Positions 1 to 11,592 of a stretch of DNA of 64,000 nt are shown piece after piece (position 1 is the first letter of the stretch; each line of letters starts with the position of its first letter). The notes below the pieces were generated by a model, which was given only the letters and a program-made list of their open reading frames with translations, was not told the DNA's origin and did no database searches. The translations under genes were made by a program, and so were the position numbers. Location of the stretch: positions 1,426,001 through 1,490,000 of the forward strand of contig MSED01000013.1 of the NCBI GenBank assembly GCA_002099365.1, given 5' to 3'. This DNA comes from Phialophora verrucosa (taxonomy: Eukaryota; Ascomycota; Eurotiomycetes; Chaetothyriales; Herpotrichiellaceae).

Positions 1-1175
1 CCCATGGCATGTTCTTCCCACCGGACCCAGGCCCGGGCGCCAAAATCGGAGGCATGGTCGGCACTGGCTGTTCGGGGACGAATGCTTACAGATACGGTAC
101 GATGCGCGACTGGGTCGTTTCTCTCACTGTGGTCCTTGCCGATGGGACGGTCATCAAGACCAGACGACGACCTCGCAAATCCAGCGCCGGCTACAATTTG
201 ACTCAGATGTTCATTGGCAGCGAAGGCACTCTTGGAATCGTCACCGAAGCGACGCTGAAGGTCACCGTGCTTCCCAAGAGCCAATCTGTTGCTGTCGCCA
301 CCTTCCCCACCATCCATGCTGCTGCCGAGTGCGTCGCAAGGGTGGTCGGTGATGGTATCCAGCTTGCTGGAATGGAAATCTTGGACGACGTGCAAATGCG
401 CTGCATCAACAAAAGCGGCATGACCAGCAGGCCGTGGCAGGAAGAGCCAACATTGTTCTTCAAGTTTGCCGGGACGCCCGACGGGGTCAAGGAGCAGATC
501 AAGATCGTCAGGAACCTGGCCAAAGGTGCACAAAACAAAAGTTTCGAGTTCGCAAAGAATGACGACGAGGCGGCAGAGCTGTGGAGTGCGCGAAAGGAAG
601 CGCTATGGAGCGTCATGGCTATGCGCAAGAATAGTACCGATCATGTCTGGACTACGGACGTGGTGAGTGATATCCGATGCCCCGGCGAATTTCTCACTGA
701 CGAGAACCAGGCTGTTCCGATCAGTAGGCTAGCCGACATTATTCAAGAGACTCACGATGATGTGGCTGCCAGCGGATTGATCGGTGGTATCTGTGGACAT
801 GTCGGAGATGGCAACTTTCACAGTGAGTACCTTTGAACAATACTGCCCGATCTACGTGCTGATGAAATCATAGCGATCTTACTCTACAACGACACCGAGA
901 AGAAGGTCGCCGAAGACTTGGTCCACCGCATGATCCAACGTGCCATCGCCATGGATGGCACGGTCACGGGCGAGCACGGCGTCGGCTTGAAAAAGCGTGA
1001 ATATCTCCGCGAGGAACTTGGAGAAGAGACGGTCGATGCCATGCGCAAGGTGAGCTCTATTGTGTCGTCCTCGTTGCCCTCTAGACTGACAGCTTTGGTG
1101 TAGCTCAAGCAAGCTTTTGACCCTCTTGGCCTTCTCAACTGCGACAAAATCGTTCAGATCGAAGCGGGCCATTGA
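1..1175 (+). CDS. DLD1: D-lactate dehydrogenase (cytochrome), 3' part of gene
   Basis: Flavoprotein that oxidises D-lactate to pyruvate and passes electrons to cytochrome c at the mitochondrion. The 5' part lies outside the window; frame 3 is open from the first bases. Exons are 3-822, 874-1049 and 1104-1175, joined by introns with gtgagt/tag and gtgagc/tag ends; both joins keep frame. Visible are the FAD-binding (FAD_binding_4) signature PPDPGPGAKIGGMVGTGCSG, the segment YNLTQMFIGSEGTLGIVTEA, and the C-terminal FAD-oxidase domain with GHVGDGNFHTILLYND (spanning intron 1) and TGEHGVGLKKREYL. The protein ends LLNCDKIVQIEAGH, the normal family terminus. The order and spacing match yeast Dld1 and fungal homologues rather than glycolate oxidase subunit D alone, though the two families are close. 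Nothing looks broken in the part seen. Confidence 0.93.
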
Positions 1176-1590
1176 ACGCCCGATGCTCGGGAATTTGGAT
1201 ACCGAACCCACATGGCCCGGCACCCTGTCGGCAGAAGGGGTATCTTCCCGGCGAGCGCTGCCAATTATGTCATTGTTGCGACACCCCAATCGTCGAGCCC
1301 CGCACCAGTCTTCCGCCGCGACATGGCGCGCTTTAGGCTAATTTCTCAGTGCTTCGGCTTCACGAACCCCTCCGGTGGTCACGGAGGGTGTGGTTTGAGT
1401 TGTGTGTTGATGTTGGCGTCACAGTTGGGATTTCTTACAGTGGAAGGCGGTCCGCAAGTAACAAGACCAGGCTTGAATAGCCGATTTTTGCAGCAAAACC
1501 TCATATTCGACCTCACTGATATATGTGCTCGCCCGACCATTTTTCGCTCCGTTGACGAATCCTACGTTCTATTCTTCGCTTGCCCCAGCC
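1176..1590. other. intergenic region / xylitol dehydrogenase promoter
   Basis: A 415-base gap between the stop of the D-lactate dehydrogenase gene and the next start codon. It must hold the terminator of one and the promoter of the other, both on the plus strand. I see no clear TATA box, repeat or RNA gene in it. Confidence 0.5.
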
Positions 1591-2715
1591 ATGTCTACCG
1601 AAACACAAACAAAGGTAGGTCACCTCGTGTCGCGTAACCGCATCCGTAAGACTGACACTGCGCAGGAGAACAACTCCTTCGTCCTGCGCGGCGTCAAGGA
1701 TGTCCTCTTCGAAGACCGGCCCGTTCCCAAGGTCACAAGACCTCGCGACGTCCTCCTCCAAGTAAATTTCACAGGCATCTGCGGCTCCGATGTGCACTAC
1801 TGGCAGCATGGCAGAATCGGGCATTTCGTGGTCAAAGATCCTATGGTGCTGGGACATGAGTCCGCGGGGACAGTACTCGAGGTTGGATCGGATGTCAAGA
1901 GTTTAAAAAAGGGGGATCGCGTCGCCATGGAGCCAGGTATACCCTGCCGGCATTGTGTGCGATGTAAAGAAGGAAAATACAATCTTTGCCCAGATATGGC
2001 ATTTGCGGCGACGCCGCCGTACGATGGCACGCTGGCGAAATATTACGTTCTTCCGGAAGACTTCTGCTACAAGCTCCCAGAGAACATGTCGCTGGAAGAG
2101 GGCGCGTTGATGGAACCTCTGGCCGTCGGTGTACATATCACCAAGCAATCGGGCATCAAGCACGGCGACAGCGTAGTGGTTTTCGGTGCCGGCCCCGTCG
2201 GACTACTCTGCTGCGCCGTCGCCAAGGCGCTGGGGGCCAGCAAGGTTATTGCCGTCGACATCAACACCGAACGACTTGATTTCGCCAAATCTTTTGCAGC
2301 AACCTCAACCTTTGTACCGTCCAAAGTATCCGCCGCGGAGAATGCGCAGAAGATAAAGGACGAGAACGACCTCCCCGCAGGAGCAGACATCGCCATTGAC
2401 GCCAGCGGAGCAGAACCGAGCGTCCAGACGGCCATCCACGTCCTCCGTATGGGCGGCAGTTACGTGCAGGGTGGGATGGGCCGCGACGAAATAACCTTCC
2501 CCATCATGGCGGCATGTACCAAGGAACTGACCGTCAAAGGCAGCTTCCGATACGGCCCAGGTGACTACGCCATGGCCGTGGACTTGACGAGCAGTGGCAG
2601 AATAGATGTGAAGAAACTGATCAGCCGAAAAGTCAACTTTGAAGAGGCCGAACAAGCCTTTGAGGATGTGAAGGCTGGAAAGGCAATAAAGGTACTCATT
2701 GAGGGACCGAAGTAA
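1591..2715 (+). CDS. xdhA: Xylitol dehydrogenase (D-xylulose reductase)
   Basis: Zinc-dependent medium-chain dehydrogenase that converts xylitol to D-xylulose with NAD+ in pentose catabolism. The start MSTETQTK (1591-1614) is a 24-base exon, followed by a 51-base gtaggt...cgcag intron (1615-1665) and the main exon 1666-2715. The intron is in phase and has no stop, so unspliced RNA would also read through. Family marks are GICGSDVHYW with catalytic Cys, GHESAGTVLEVG with zinc-ligand His, the structural zinc cysteines in PCRHCVRCKEGKYNLC, AATPPYDGTLAKYY (typical of xylitol dehydrogenase), EPLAVGVH, and the Rossmann motif VFGAGPVGLL followed by VDINTERL. The Asp after the second strand fits NAD+ preference. 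Spliced length is 357 residues, normal for the family. L-arabinitol 4-dehydrogenase is the nearest alternative. Confidence 0.95.
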   Translation: MSTETQTKVGHLVSRNRIRKTDTAQENNSFVLRGVKDVLFEDRPVPKVTRPRDVLLQVNFTGICGSDVHYWQHGRIGHFVVKDPMVLGHESAGTVLEVGSDVKSLKKGDRVAMEPGIPCRHCVRCKEGKYNLCPDMAFAATPPYDGTLAKYYVLPEDFCYKLPENMSLEEGALMEPLAVGVHITKQSGIKHGDSVVVFGAGPVGLLCCAVAKALGASKVIAVDINTERLDFAKSFAATSTFVPSKVSAAENAQKIKDENDLPAGADIAIDASGAEPSVQTAIHVLRMGGSYVQGGMGRDEITFPIMAACTKELTVKGSFRYGPGDYAMAVDLTSSGRIDVKKLISRKVNFEEAEQAFEDVKAGKAIKVLIEGPK

Positions 2716-4344
2716 AGTAGAGAGAATGGCCAAAAGAAGGTGACGTGGATTCGGGAACTGTTCATCTACATCTTTATGGAAGTGAAGCATGAGATGGCTC
2801 GCCTGCCACGGCTGCCCCGGGACGATCGACCTTGACTCAGACCCCTTGATGTTTAGATCTTCTCCTCGTGCTGTATATGACTTCCGACATTTTGTGACTG
2901 ACTTCCGGGCAGATATTACCACAGCACTTGACTGACCACCGCACAGAAGTCATCACACAACACACTGCATACTCTTACCTTTTATGCTTCCCCCTTGCCA
3001 TGCATGATGCATGGTACAGTCAGAGCCCGATCCTTGGAGTCGAACTTGATATCCTCGTCACCTCACTTCTGCGGGATGGACCATGCAGGACTTCCCTGCA
3101 TTTCTTCCCCGCCAGAAATGACTCTCGACGGATGACTCGATGGATGACTGTTCGCATGACTGATTCCTGCAGCGTTACCCGTAGCATTCACGGAATCGAA
3201 TCCCTCGAGTGCTGTGTCAGTCTCTTGCCACGCGAGCAGAAAGAATGACTGCAGCACCTCTTGGGTATAAGTACCCCCATGTCCCTTTCTCAGTTTCTGC
3301 ATTCTATTCGTGCACGCAAGCTTTTCCTTGTGTGTATGTTCTTTCCTTTATATATATATACTCGTGTGTGTCTGGGTGCTTTGTCTTCGCAGAGTTTCCC
3401 CAACTTCTTTCCTATAACGGCATTCGGTCCAGATCCTGATTCCACGGCCTGGGAATCTCGACCTTTTCATCGATTGGCGTCCTCTTCTGTCTATCATTAC
3501 AACAACGATGATACAATGCTAGCCCGAGAAAGAGTGGAGAGTCAGATATCCTGTCGAATAGGAGACGCTTGAGAGTTTGTGGAAACGATACTACACCAGT
3601 ACGATGGCGACCGGGCTATTCCGCATCCCAGACAGCGATGCGTAACGCAGCACGCATTACGAGATCGACACTCACTACAATTTCGACCTATGTCCAGCGT
3701 TTCCGTCATGGATCAACCTCAACGGCCTCACGAGTCTAAATTTGTCGGCCTGATCGCAGAATCCATAACCACGAGCGCCCAGGAGTCGCTGGCGAGACTC
3801 GAATACTGTAAACTACAACACGGCTGAAAGATGGCATCCGGACAAATCCAGGGATGACATACGGAGATTTTGCCCGGCCATGGAAGCTCCTCTTTTCCGG
3901 TTCGGATGGCTTGCGCTTCAGAGTTGCCATGGACTGGATAAACGAGGGTGGAAAAGCACCGCCTTTCCGGTTATCTTCCTATATCAGGGTGGTCGAAGAC
4001 GATTCATCCTGTACTTTGTCATCACTCATGTCTGTGCCACGCGCCACGGATGACCGTCGAGCACAGGGCATGCGCAACGGCAATGCTCTTGCTTCCACCC
4101 CGTGCTTACGCCGTTGGGTATCGATATCTTTGGGCATATTCGGCGACGTACTCAGTCCAAAGACGTCGATTGTACCCTATGTGCGAGCCCATGCTCAGAA
4201 GGAGCGGGCGTCATTCGTCGAGGTGAAAGGGTTCGGAGAACGGCTTGGCCGGTGGTGGAGCCGTTGCGGTTTTCTCTACCACTATTCGTGGTGGGGCGAA
4301 GAAGGACAGCAAGGACACCATTCAATATCAACTTCGACATCTTT

Positions 4345-4530
4345 GACATGATCGGCTTAAATCCCCAAGGATTAACGCGTCAGCAAGCCAGACTTCGCGT
4401 CAAACGCTTGGGCCTCTTCTTTCATCGAGACCACCATGTGAACAGAGCCGCGGTTGCTGAGGCCCTTGCGGGTCTTCTAGTGAATCAGCAGATACTGAAC
4501 GATATTGGAAATGATCAACTCGAGCACTGA
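4345..4530 (+). pseudogene. J-domain-like fragment
   Basis: A short plus-strand open stretch ending at 4530 reads FDIFDMIGLNP, then a helix-like RQQARLRVKRLGLFFHRD, then an Ala/Leu-rich third helix. This has the order of a DnaJ J-domain (helix I, basic helix II, HPD loop, helix III), with HRD in place of the HPD tripeptide. The frame upstream of about 4340 looks unrelated. I treat it as a fragment of a J-like fungal gene. Without the Pro of HPD it should not stimulate Hsp70. Low confidence: the match is by eye. Confidence 0.3.
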
Positions 4531-6723
4531 TGAAGAATGGGGTCGAATCAGTGGGATCATGAGGCGTTACTCAAATTCAACCTAGTACACGACTGCTTTG
4601 ATGACTGGCGAGGAGAATGCAACTGTCCTGGCCCAGCTAGATCCCCATTTTTAGGAATGCTACATCAGGCCAGCTGACTGAACCGCGTTTTCGGCACAAA
4701 ACAATCCGTTCACTTCCGCTGTCGACGAGTCTGAATCTGACTCTGACTCCGACTCCGACTCTGAGTCAGTCACGGCTTTTGACACGCGCCAGTCAAGGGA
4801 TGAATATGAGAGGGGAAGCTTTGTGGTGTCGAGGGCAGGGGCACGGTCGAAACGCGGCCTGGGATTTTGAACAGGCTCGACAACGGCATCTACCTCCAGA
4901 ATCCAGCCATTGAAGAAACCCGATCTTACAGACCAGGATGCATCCCCCACCAAAGCATACGCGGATAGGGGAATTTGCCCACGATAGGACTGCATCAGAC
5001 GGTCCACAACGCCGCAGACGAGTCGATCACGGCTCGGACCGTACTCTAAGTAACGACGTTGAAAGGCGTGTCAAACACATGTTCTTGCAACCAGCCGGGT
5101 ACCAAATTGTGGTCCTCAGCGTCAAGCCGCCGCCTCTGGGTACTCTGCTTCTCGAACCTATCAAGGTTGTGTGGCCAAAATCCTGGCGCTTGATGCCGAC
5201 CGGTTGAAGCTCAACGCGGAGGGCCAGCCAAACCCAAATCGAGAGCATTTCCGTTTGGAAAGTCGTGTCCCGAACCGTGTGAGTCGACCGGATCTGACTG
5301 TAAAGCAGGTTACCAGTGATTACTCAGTCAATGAGAAGGACACTATGCCGTCTGCATATTTGTGTCAGTACATCAGCGATATTTATCGAAACCCGTCGTG
5401 TATTCCAGAACGACTCTTTTTCTTCACTGACATGAATCTGTCGCAACCAAAACAACCGCGTAGATCGAGCAAGATTTCTCGGCCGATAATCCGCTACTGT
5501 ATCAGCAGTTGGCATGGTCTGGACCGCCTACAACTAGATGTCGGCCCGCACTCTGACTAGCAACGAAAAGTCGTCAGAAGACATGTTTGCGCCTGCCGCA
5601 GACGCACAAATTCACGGTCAATTTCAGTGAAATGGTCTATGGACTTCATATCCATACATTCTACGTTCCGTTTTCAGTGGATCTAGTCCTTACAATATCC
5701 GCAGCAGCCACTGCGCGACCACTGTGTGTGCGCAAGCTCCCCTGGAGTCCGCGCAGGGTACGCAGAAGCTCATGGGACCGTATGCAGTGCCACACGGCGT
5801 GGCAAAATCGCTGTGTGCTTGTTTCGAAGCAATTAACGTCACTGAAATTCCTGAGATGTCGTCAAATGTGCTTCTGAGCAGCATCAAGACCTACCCTTGG
5901 GTCGAGACAATTATGCAGCATGCATCGTGTGTGTCAGGTTGCAAATAATCAACCAAGCACTCCGAAGGGATATTGCTGTTCATTGCCAACGTCCCTGATT
6001 GGGACGTCGGTGGGACTCAAGCGTATCTTCCTTCGCTTGCTCGGCACATTTTGTGCTTCATCAACCGCTCGCAGACAGAGCCCGAAATCCGTACCTCACG
6101 CCCGCAAACGGCGAGATGATGGAGTGTCTTGGTTCGGCCAATTCACCAGTGTCCAGTTCAGTCTGCAGACTAGACTGAAACACACGATGGGCCGTAGGTC
6201 TCCTGGCTAAGTACCTATACGCGCAATCGTCCATCGGCCCAGTCCATCAGCGTGCAAGGACGCCTCGGGACTGGTCTGAAGAAGCAAGTTTCCGCCTGAA
6301 TGGCGCACTCGGCATGACAGTGTCACTTCATCGGTGAGATCCGATCCAAGATGCCATACACCGCGAACATGAGTGGGACGTCCTCGAATCAGACTTCAAG
6401 CCCAAGGGTCAGGCCGAACTCTAAGCAGGTCCTGCTTGCGAAGCTGTGGGAGTTCATCATGCATGGCATCTATCGATTGCACTACCGTCGACTTCGGAAA
6501 GTTGAACACACAGCCTTGAATGCTCGGGGCTCAGGTCGTGGTGTTTCTGAGGCCGCCTGGGTTATTAAATAAGCTGTGTCAAGTCAATGCTGTGCAAGAA
6601 GTGTACGAGATGCCATTTTCTTGGCGAGACGACTGCTTCCACTCCTACGGCGGGATGATCCCATTCCAGGCAGTTGTCCGGTCCACGAACCGGCTTCCAT
6701 TGCGTGTGAAAGGAATTGAAGCA

Positions 6724-6864
6724 CTGCTGCTGCGGAAAGAATTGGGGCTGCTGAAAGAACTGCGGCTGCTGGAAGAATTGAGGCTGCTGGAAGAACTGCG
6801 GCTGCTGGAAGAACTGCGGCTGCTGGAAGAACTGCGGCTGCTGAAAGAATTGTGGTTGCTGAAA
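6724..6864 (-). repeat. 18-bp tandem array encoding QPQFFQ units (minus strand)
   Basis: About seven imperfect 18-base units. Read on the minus strand they give (F)FQQPQ repeats followed by FPQQQCFNSFHTQW and an open frame that stops near 6569. Just upstream on the minus strand is the sequence tttacctttcag, which looks like a 3' splice site, so this could be a second exon of a small gene. Translation in other frames gives Leu/Glu or Ser-rich shadows. It faces the array at 7225-7400. Confidence 0.6.
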
Positions 6865-6894
6865 GGTAAACCCAACTCCATGGTCGAATATAAG
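6859..6894 (+). repeat. left arm of 36-base inverted repeat
   Basis: The reverse complement of 6859-6894 matches 7193-7228 at 35 of 36 positions. Each arm contains CGACCATGGAGTTG followed by a T/C-rich stretch ending in cag, and lies directly next to one of the two Gln/Pro-rich arrays. The two loci are therefore head-to-head copies that have kept their common leader while the repeats diverged. Confidence 0.85.
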
Positions 6895-7192
6895 ACATCA
6901 CTAGATGTCTGGAGTCTCTGCGGGCTGCGGACGACTTCGAGCAGAAGGGGCCAAAGGACCGTACAGACGTGAATCAAAGTCACGATGACGAGCGTCGGCG
7001 AGACAATTGCTCAGACATGCTCGGGCCCCTTTCCCCCCGTATGGGTAAACGTGGGCGGCGAGTGAAGAAAATCTCGCTGCAGCACCCATATCGCCTGGAA
7101 ATGCCTCGAGTGTTTGGTGTATGACCTTCCGCAGAGCGAGAAATACCTGTCTCACGAGCATGGGTTGACAGAATTTCACTCTTGAACGGCGC

Positions 7193-7228
7193 CTTATATT
7201 CGACCATGGAGTTGTGTTTACCTTTCAG
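7193..7228 (-). repeat. right arm of 36-base inverted repeat
   Basis: Partner of 6859-6894; one mismatch. It immediately precedes the plus-strand QPPYYQQPQYF array. The spacer between the arms is 298 bases. Confidence 0.85.
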
Positions 7229-7420
7229 CAGCCTCAATTCTTCTCACAGCCGCCTTATTATCAGCAGCCCCAATACTTTCAACAGCCGCCGTATTATCAG
7301 CAGCCCCAATACTTTCAACAGCCGCCGTATTATCAGCAGCCCGAATGCTTTCAACAGCAGCAGTACTTTCAGCAGCCTCAATTCCTTCCGCAGTCGCAGT
7401 TCTTTCAGCACCTGTAGTCC
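7225..7420 (+). repeat. tandem array encoding QPPYYQQPQYFQ units (plus strand)
   Basis: Tandem 36-base units read QQPPYYQQPQYF and decay into QQPECFQQQQYF and QPQFLPQSQFF before a stop near 7417. The low-complexity Gln/Pro/Tyr/Phe composition is like prion-type or adhesive repeat proteins. No ATG opens this frame directly, so any real protein would need splicing at the tttacctttcag acceptor at 7217-7228. I do not recognise the family. Confidence 0.6.
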
Positions 7421-7618
7421 TTTCACAGATATCAATTCGCCCGTCGTAAAGTGTGGCGCAGCGCGAAGGTGGTATCGATATTTAAATATATACGCGGTAC
7501 CCCAGAAACAGTGCGCGTACTTACGCGGATGCCTACGGCGCGAACCTGCTTCCGGAAGGCAGATACGGGCTAGCCGCCATTCCCAGACTCAGAGAGATCG
7601 AATAGTCAATGCCCACGA

Positions 7619-8291
7619 ATGTTTGGCGAAGAGAGTATTTGTCCCGGACGTGCAGTCGCTGTGAGAAGAGCGTGCGACTCTAACAACGACGCCGATCCGA
7701 GGGAGCTCGCAGAGGCGAGTGGAATAGCCTTGCTTGATCTCCTCAATATCGTCATGGGTGAAGAAATCAAGAAAGCACAGTGGCACTCGGCGTGGGGCAG
7801 CTCAGGAGGGCCCAGATAATTACTGGGAGGATGAGCTAGAAGACGACACGGACGAGTAAGGACCTAGAGGTCAGGTACAATTACTCGAGCGCGAGAAACA
7901 AGTACTCTTCGACCAGAAGAAGGATCTGGATAGGAGCATAAAGCCGAAGTCAAGGGATCGAGGCGTGTTCAGTTCGCAACGTTTCGTAACAGCGTGGCAG
8001 GACACCGCCTCTGTGCGTCAAACTATTTACCGAAGCATGGTAGCCCCCAACGCCGCCACAATCAAAATAATTCTGGACTTGTTGAATCTCTACTCGAAAT
8101 CCGACAACCCGAGAAGCAAAAAATATCTCAAAGCCAAATGTCGTCGCCTGTGGCGGCACCCAACCATTTCAGACACGCGTCGGTGGCTGACGGAAAGAGA
8201 CTCAACACCTCAAACCCCACGACCGGCTCGTCGCAATGGTGTACATTCGAGCGCGAAGCCAATCATGATCACAAAAAATCGGTCACTTTGA
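7619..8291 (+). pseudogene. fragment of unrecognised coiled-coil protein
   Basis: Two frames give a continuous-looking protein if one frame change near 7805 and one TAA at 7857-7859 are ignored. The first part, from 7619, includes ALLDLLNIVMGEEIKKAQ. The second includes DNYWEDELEDDTDE, the TAA, then QVQLLEREKQVLFDQKKDLD, a charged heptad-like helix, and a longer stretch to 8291. Acidic stretch plus coiled coil suggests a structural or regulatory protein, or a retroelement gag-like piece. I do not recognise a family, and no intact start is visible. Confidence 0.3.
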
Positions 8292-9967
8292 TCCGAGGAC
8301 ATGATCAATGAGGTGCTGTGCAATGGCAACGCGGTGGTCATCGTATGGGTACCGGGATGGGACCGGCCGAAGTGTATGAGGGTGATTGTCGTCGAATTCC
8401 GCATACCCAGTCTCTTTGTCCCTTTGTGGCTCGGCCGAGCATTGGAAGCAGAGATCTCCCGCCCAGATATATGATGAAGCAACACATGTCTGACTCCACC
8501 GACCCCATTTCTGAAACACCAGGAGGTATTTGCAATTGGTTATTTGGATTCGTGGAGAAGGAGCCACAACGCTCCTCTAAAAAATTACATTTGAGTCCTT
8601 TCCAGCTCTTCCACCGAGGGAACGACAAGATTCTCTACTTACCGTGGCGGAGAAGTCCATCAGTCAATCCTTCATATTCCTGGCTAGGAGACTGGACTGC
8701 GATGCAATGGGGTCAGGTGCTGATGAATTAATGCTGGCAGGTCCCGGTTCCTCGCTTTTAGCAGTGAGTCTATCGACCTTATCGTGCGAGGTGCAGCTAG
8801 ACGATGTTGGTAATGCTGACCGTTGAGTCGGATTCGGCGTTCGAACACGGCCTCAGCTACTAGGATCCTCGGACAATGAGGACAGCCGTGGTTGAGCCAC
8901 TGCATAAGAGCCGCGAAGCGTTCTTCAAAACCGCGTCATTCAATGTTTATCGTGGGGGGCAAGGAAAAGGCACAATACTTTGCCAGACTGTGCAATTGCC
9001 CCGATGGTGGTTTCAAGAATGGCTACGTGGTCATCTCAACTGCTGCGTCGCAAGCGAATACTACCTGCCATTGCCTAGGAGGCTCCAGAAGCTTGGCTTC
9101 CCGGTGAGCAGGCTACTCGAACAGAGCCGCATGGTACCAGAGATCGCAAGCGTAACGAACCGCTTCGTGTACAGAGGGGAGATGAGGAACGTGATGGCAG
9201 AGTGCGGTTTGAAATCCCGTGATGCACTGCTCGAGAGTTCCGCAAATGGGTCCCGCGGCCAAGTATGGTGCAAGCAAAGCTAAGCCAAGCAATGTGGTTT
9301 GGCTCGACACTGACGGCAGAGTTTCGGAAAACCACCAGCATGGCAGCTCCAAGACCAACTACTATCAAGCTGTCACCGCGGCCAACTCTGCCTTTTACCC
9401 CTCTTCTCGAGACGTGCCAGAGATGCTGCCGAGAGACAACGCCCTTGATCATGCTTTCTACATCACGGACCGTACTGCAAAATTGGTGGTAGTATTGCAA
9501 ATTCTGTGATACCGCGAAGGTTTGTCTGTTCCAGATCGACCAGAGGCTATGTCTTCCTGCCATGGCGCTCATGGTGCCGCATCTCCGGCGTGGCAATAAC
9601 ATGCGCAGGCATATATATGAAAGGGCATACATACAGACTAAACCTACAGAGATGTTACCAGATGTGGTAATGTCCTACCCAGAGAACATACATCAGCTCC
9701 TGCAAATGATCGGCCGAATGCTCCAGCTCGGCCAGGAGTAAGAGTAACCAAAGAGACGGGGGGGTGATCTTGAATGAGTCCTACGACAATTGACTCCCAG
9801 GCTAATACAGAAGCTAGATTTTCCGCTCAGCTTAGCGACGAGGGTGACATGAGCGCCGGTGAGCCGACCGATGTTTAAAAGGAGAAGTTGATGGAGAAGG
9901 TACAGACCCTCTAGGACCAGGAGTGCGACATCCTTCATCAACATGCCAATGACCCGGAATTTCCAAG

Positions 9968-10648
9968 TTGCTGCCACTCTTACCCAGCAGCTCAGGCAAC
10001 GCTGCTCGAGGCTGGGTTGGCGCACATCCATTTACAAAACGTGCATATCATGAAGAGGTCTATGCTGGCTTCAGTAGCCTCATTAAGGACACCCATACCC
10101 AGAGACTGGCTTGCTCGGTATTCAATCCTAGAGTCAAAACGCCAGTGACGTCCCGTCCCACGCAATTTCTTTTCTTACGAGCAAAAGTATTGAAGAGCGC
10201 ACGATTCGAGAAGTCGGTCTACTGTGACGAAGAAGATACTGCCAGAGATGGTCTGACATATGGCGAAGCCGACGATCACACTATGTACAGTTCCAAATGG
10301 GGATGCCTTTTTCGCCGTTGGATCTGTGACGAAGGCCACAAACTGAAGAAATTCCGCACGCAGAACGCAATTGCCATTGAGAAGCTCTACTATCTCAAGA
10401 AATGGATCGTCACCGCGACCCTGATGATCAATCGAGTCAGCGACTTGTTGGGATATTATTACCTGTGAGAAGCGGCTTGGAGTTCTGACCTGCCGACCCA
10501 CGTTTTTAGGCTGCCGGATCAAGCAGAGGCCGCCTTTTCCGACGAAAACGCGCAGTCGATCTTCGAGAGTTGTCCCCGATACATCGCAAAGTATGGCAGG
10601 TGGCCACTGTACATTCTTGACCCGCACCTCTATTGTCGTGCGAACTAG
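9968..10648 (+). pseudogene. SNF2-family helicase remnant
   Basis: The frame ending at 10468 contains ICDEGHKLKKFRTQNAIAIE, an SNF2 motif II (DEGH box), followed by KKWIVTATLMINRVSDLLGY, where functional enzymes have TGTP or TATPMxN (motif III); here the Pro is Leu. After a stop at 10466-10468 the same protein seems to continue near 10509-10648 with AEAAFSDENAQSIFESCPRY and PLYILDPHLY, which resemble the segment after motif III in long fungal SNF2-like helicases. No complete Walker A or C-terminal helicase half is joined to it. The stops and the missing motifs make it non-functional. Confidence 0.6.
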
Positions 10649-10767
10649 CTTTTTCTGCCTACTTTGCGGCGATTGGAAAACCCGGGCGTCTAGGAAGATG
10701 AACTACCAATAAGTGTATGAACATGCTTCCACCGCCACGCCACGTCTGCAATCTGTGAAGGGCAGGC

Positions 10768-11139
10768 ATGGTGGTAGCAAGAGAGATGGGCAGGGTGGTG
10801 GTCTCGGTCGTCGCTAATGACTCACCAACAACTCGTGGGCGGCTGGTTGGGAGTGTTAGAGGGCGCGCGCCTCTATCATGGACGGCAAGCAAGTTTTCTT
10901 TTTCTTCCAATGTCCACAGTCACCGCCATGTGCCTGATAATAAGGACAGCTTCCGGTTCGGGGAGTCTATCCTGGTCGGCCACGCCGATGTGGGACTCGG
11001 GATCATCGCATTTATCATGAACACGATCCTGCCCGCGGAAGAGATGGCCGTGGTCGGTCACACCATCGAGGGGTTCAAGAAATGGCGAGTCTCCGTGGCA
11101 TTGGATCTGGACGGTAGGGTTAGTATGGCAATCAGTTGA
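10768..11139 (+). pseudogene. possible degenerate Walker A region of SNF2-like helicase
   Basis: The plus-strand frame includes ILVGHADVGLGIIAFIMNTI. This resembles SNF2 motif I (LADDMGLGKT) with GKT changed to GII. It lies downstream of the DEGH piece at 10.3 kb, the reverse of the normal order, so it would be a second copy or a rearranged segment. This is a weak by-eye match and could be chance. Confidence 0.2.
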
Positions 11140-11592
11140 TTGTCCACGGGGTGCGGTGGTGTTACTACGCACCTAAAAAAGATTCGCTGAGCCCCTGGTC
11201 AGGTCAGCCTTGCACGTGATCGCCACTAACAGGACATTACCATTACCCTGCGAGCTCCCTTGTTGTCCGGGCAACAATCATACTACTAGCGTCAGGACGG
11301 TACGCAGTTACGGAGAAACACATTATATATATCCGCGCACAACAGCAGCTGGCCTCAAGGGCACTTCAATCCGAGAAAGATTGCCTCTTAGATCCGGAAG
11401 CAACTTCGCAAACACATCCAGATGAAGATAGGAATGGCCAGCCGCCTCACTTCCCGGCCTTCTCGAAAGATACGGGAGCGCGCGTTGTCAGCGAAGCCAA
11501 ACCCACAGCGTAACCTCAGGTCAGCACTGCAGTCAGCTACTAAGCTTGATCAAATGGATCGATAGGGTCCTTCCTTCTTCCACATCTGCTCT

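Noticed and set aside
2305..2922. 205-codon minus-strand frame over the end of xylitol dehydrogenase
   Set aside because: Antisense shadow of a conserved gene.
4660..5007. 115-codon minus-strand frame with a Ser/Glu/Asp run
   Set aside because: The run is a simple gactct/gactcc repeat; the rest has no family features, no splice context and sits in the decayed region.
6520..6972. Leu/Glu repeat frame (plus strand) over the QPQFF array
   Set aside because: Frame shadow of the 18-base repeat. The Gln/Pro/Phe reading on the minus strand has the better boundaries and a paralogue across the inverted repeat.
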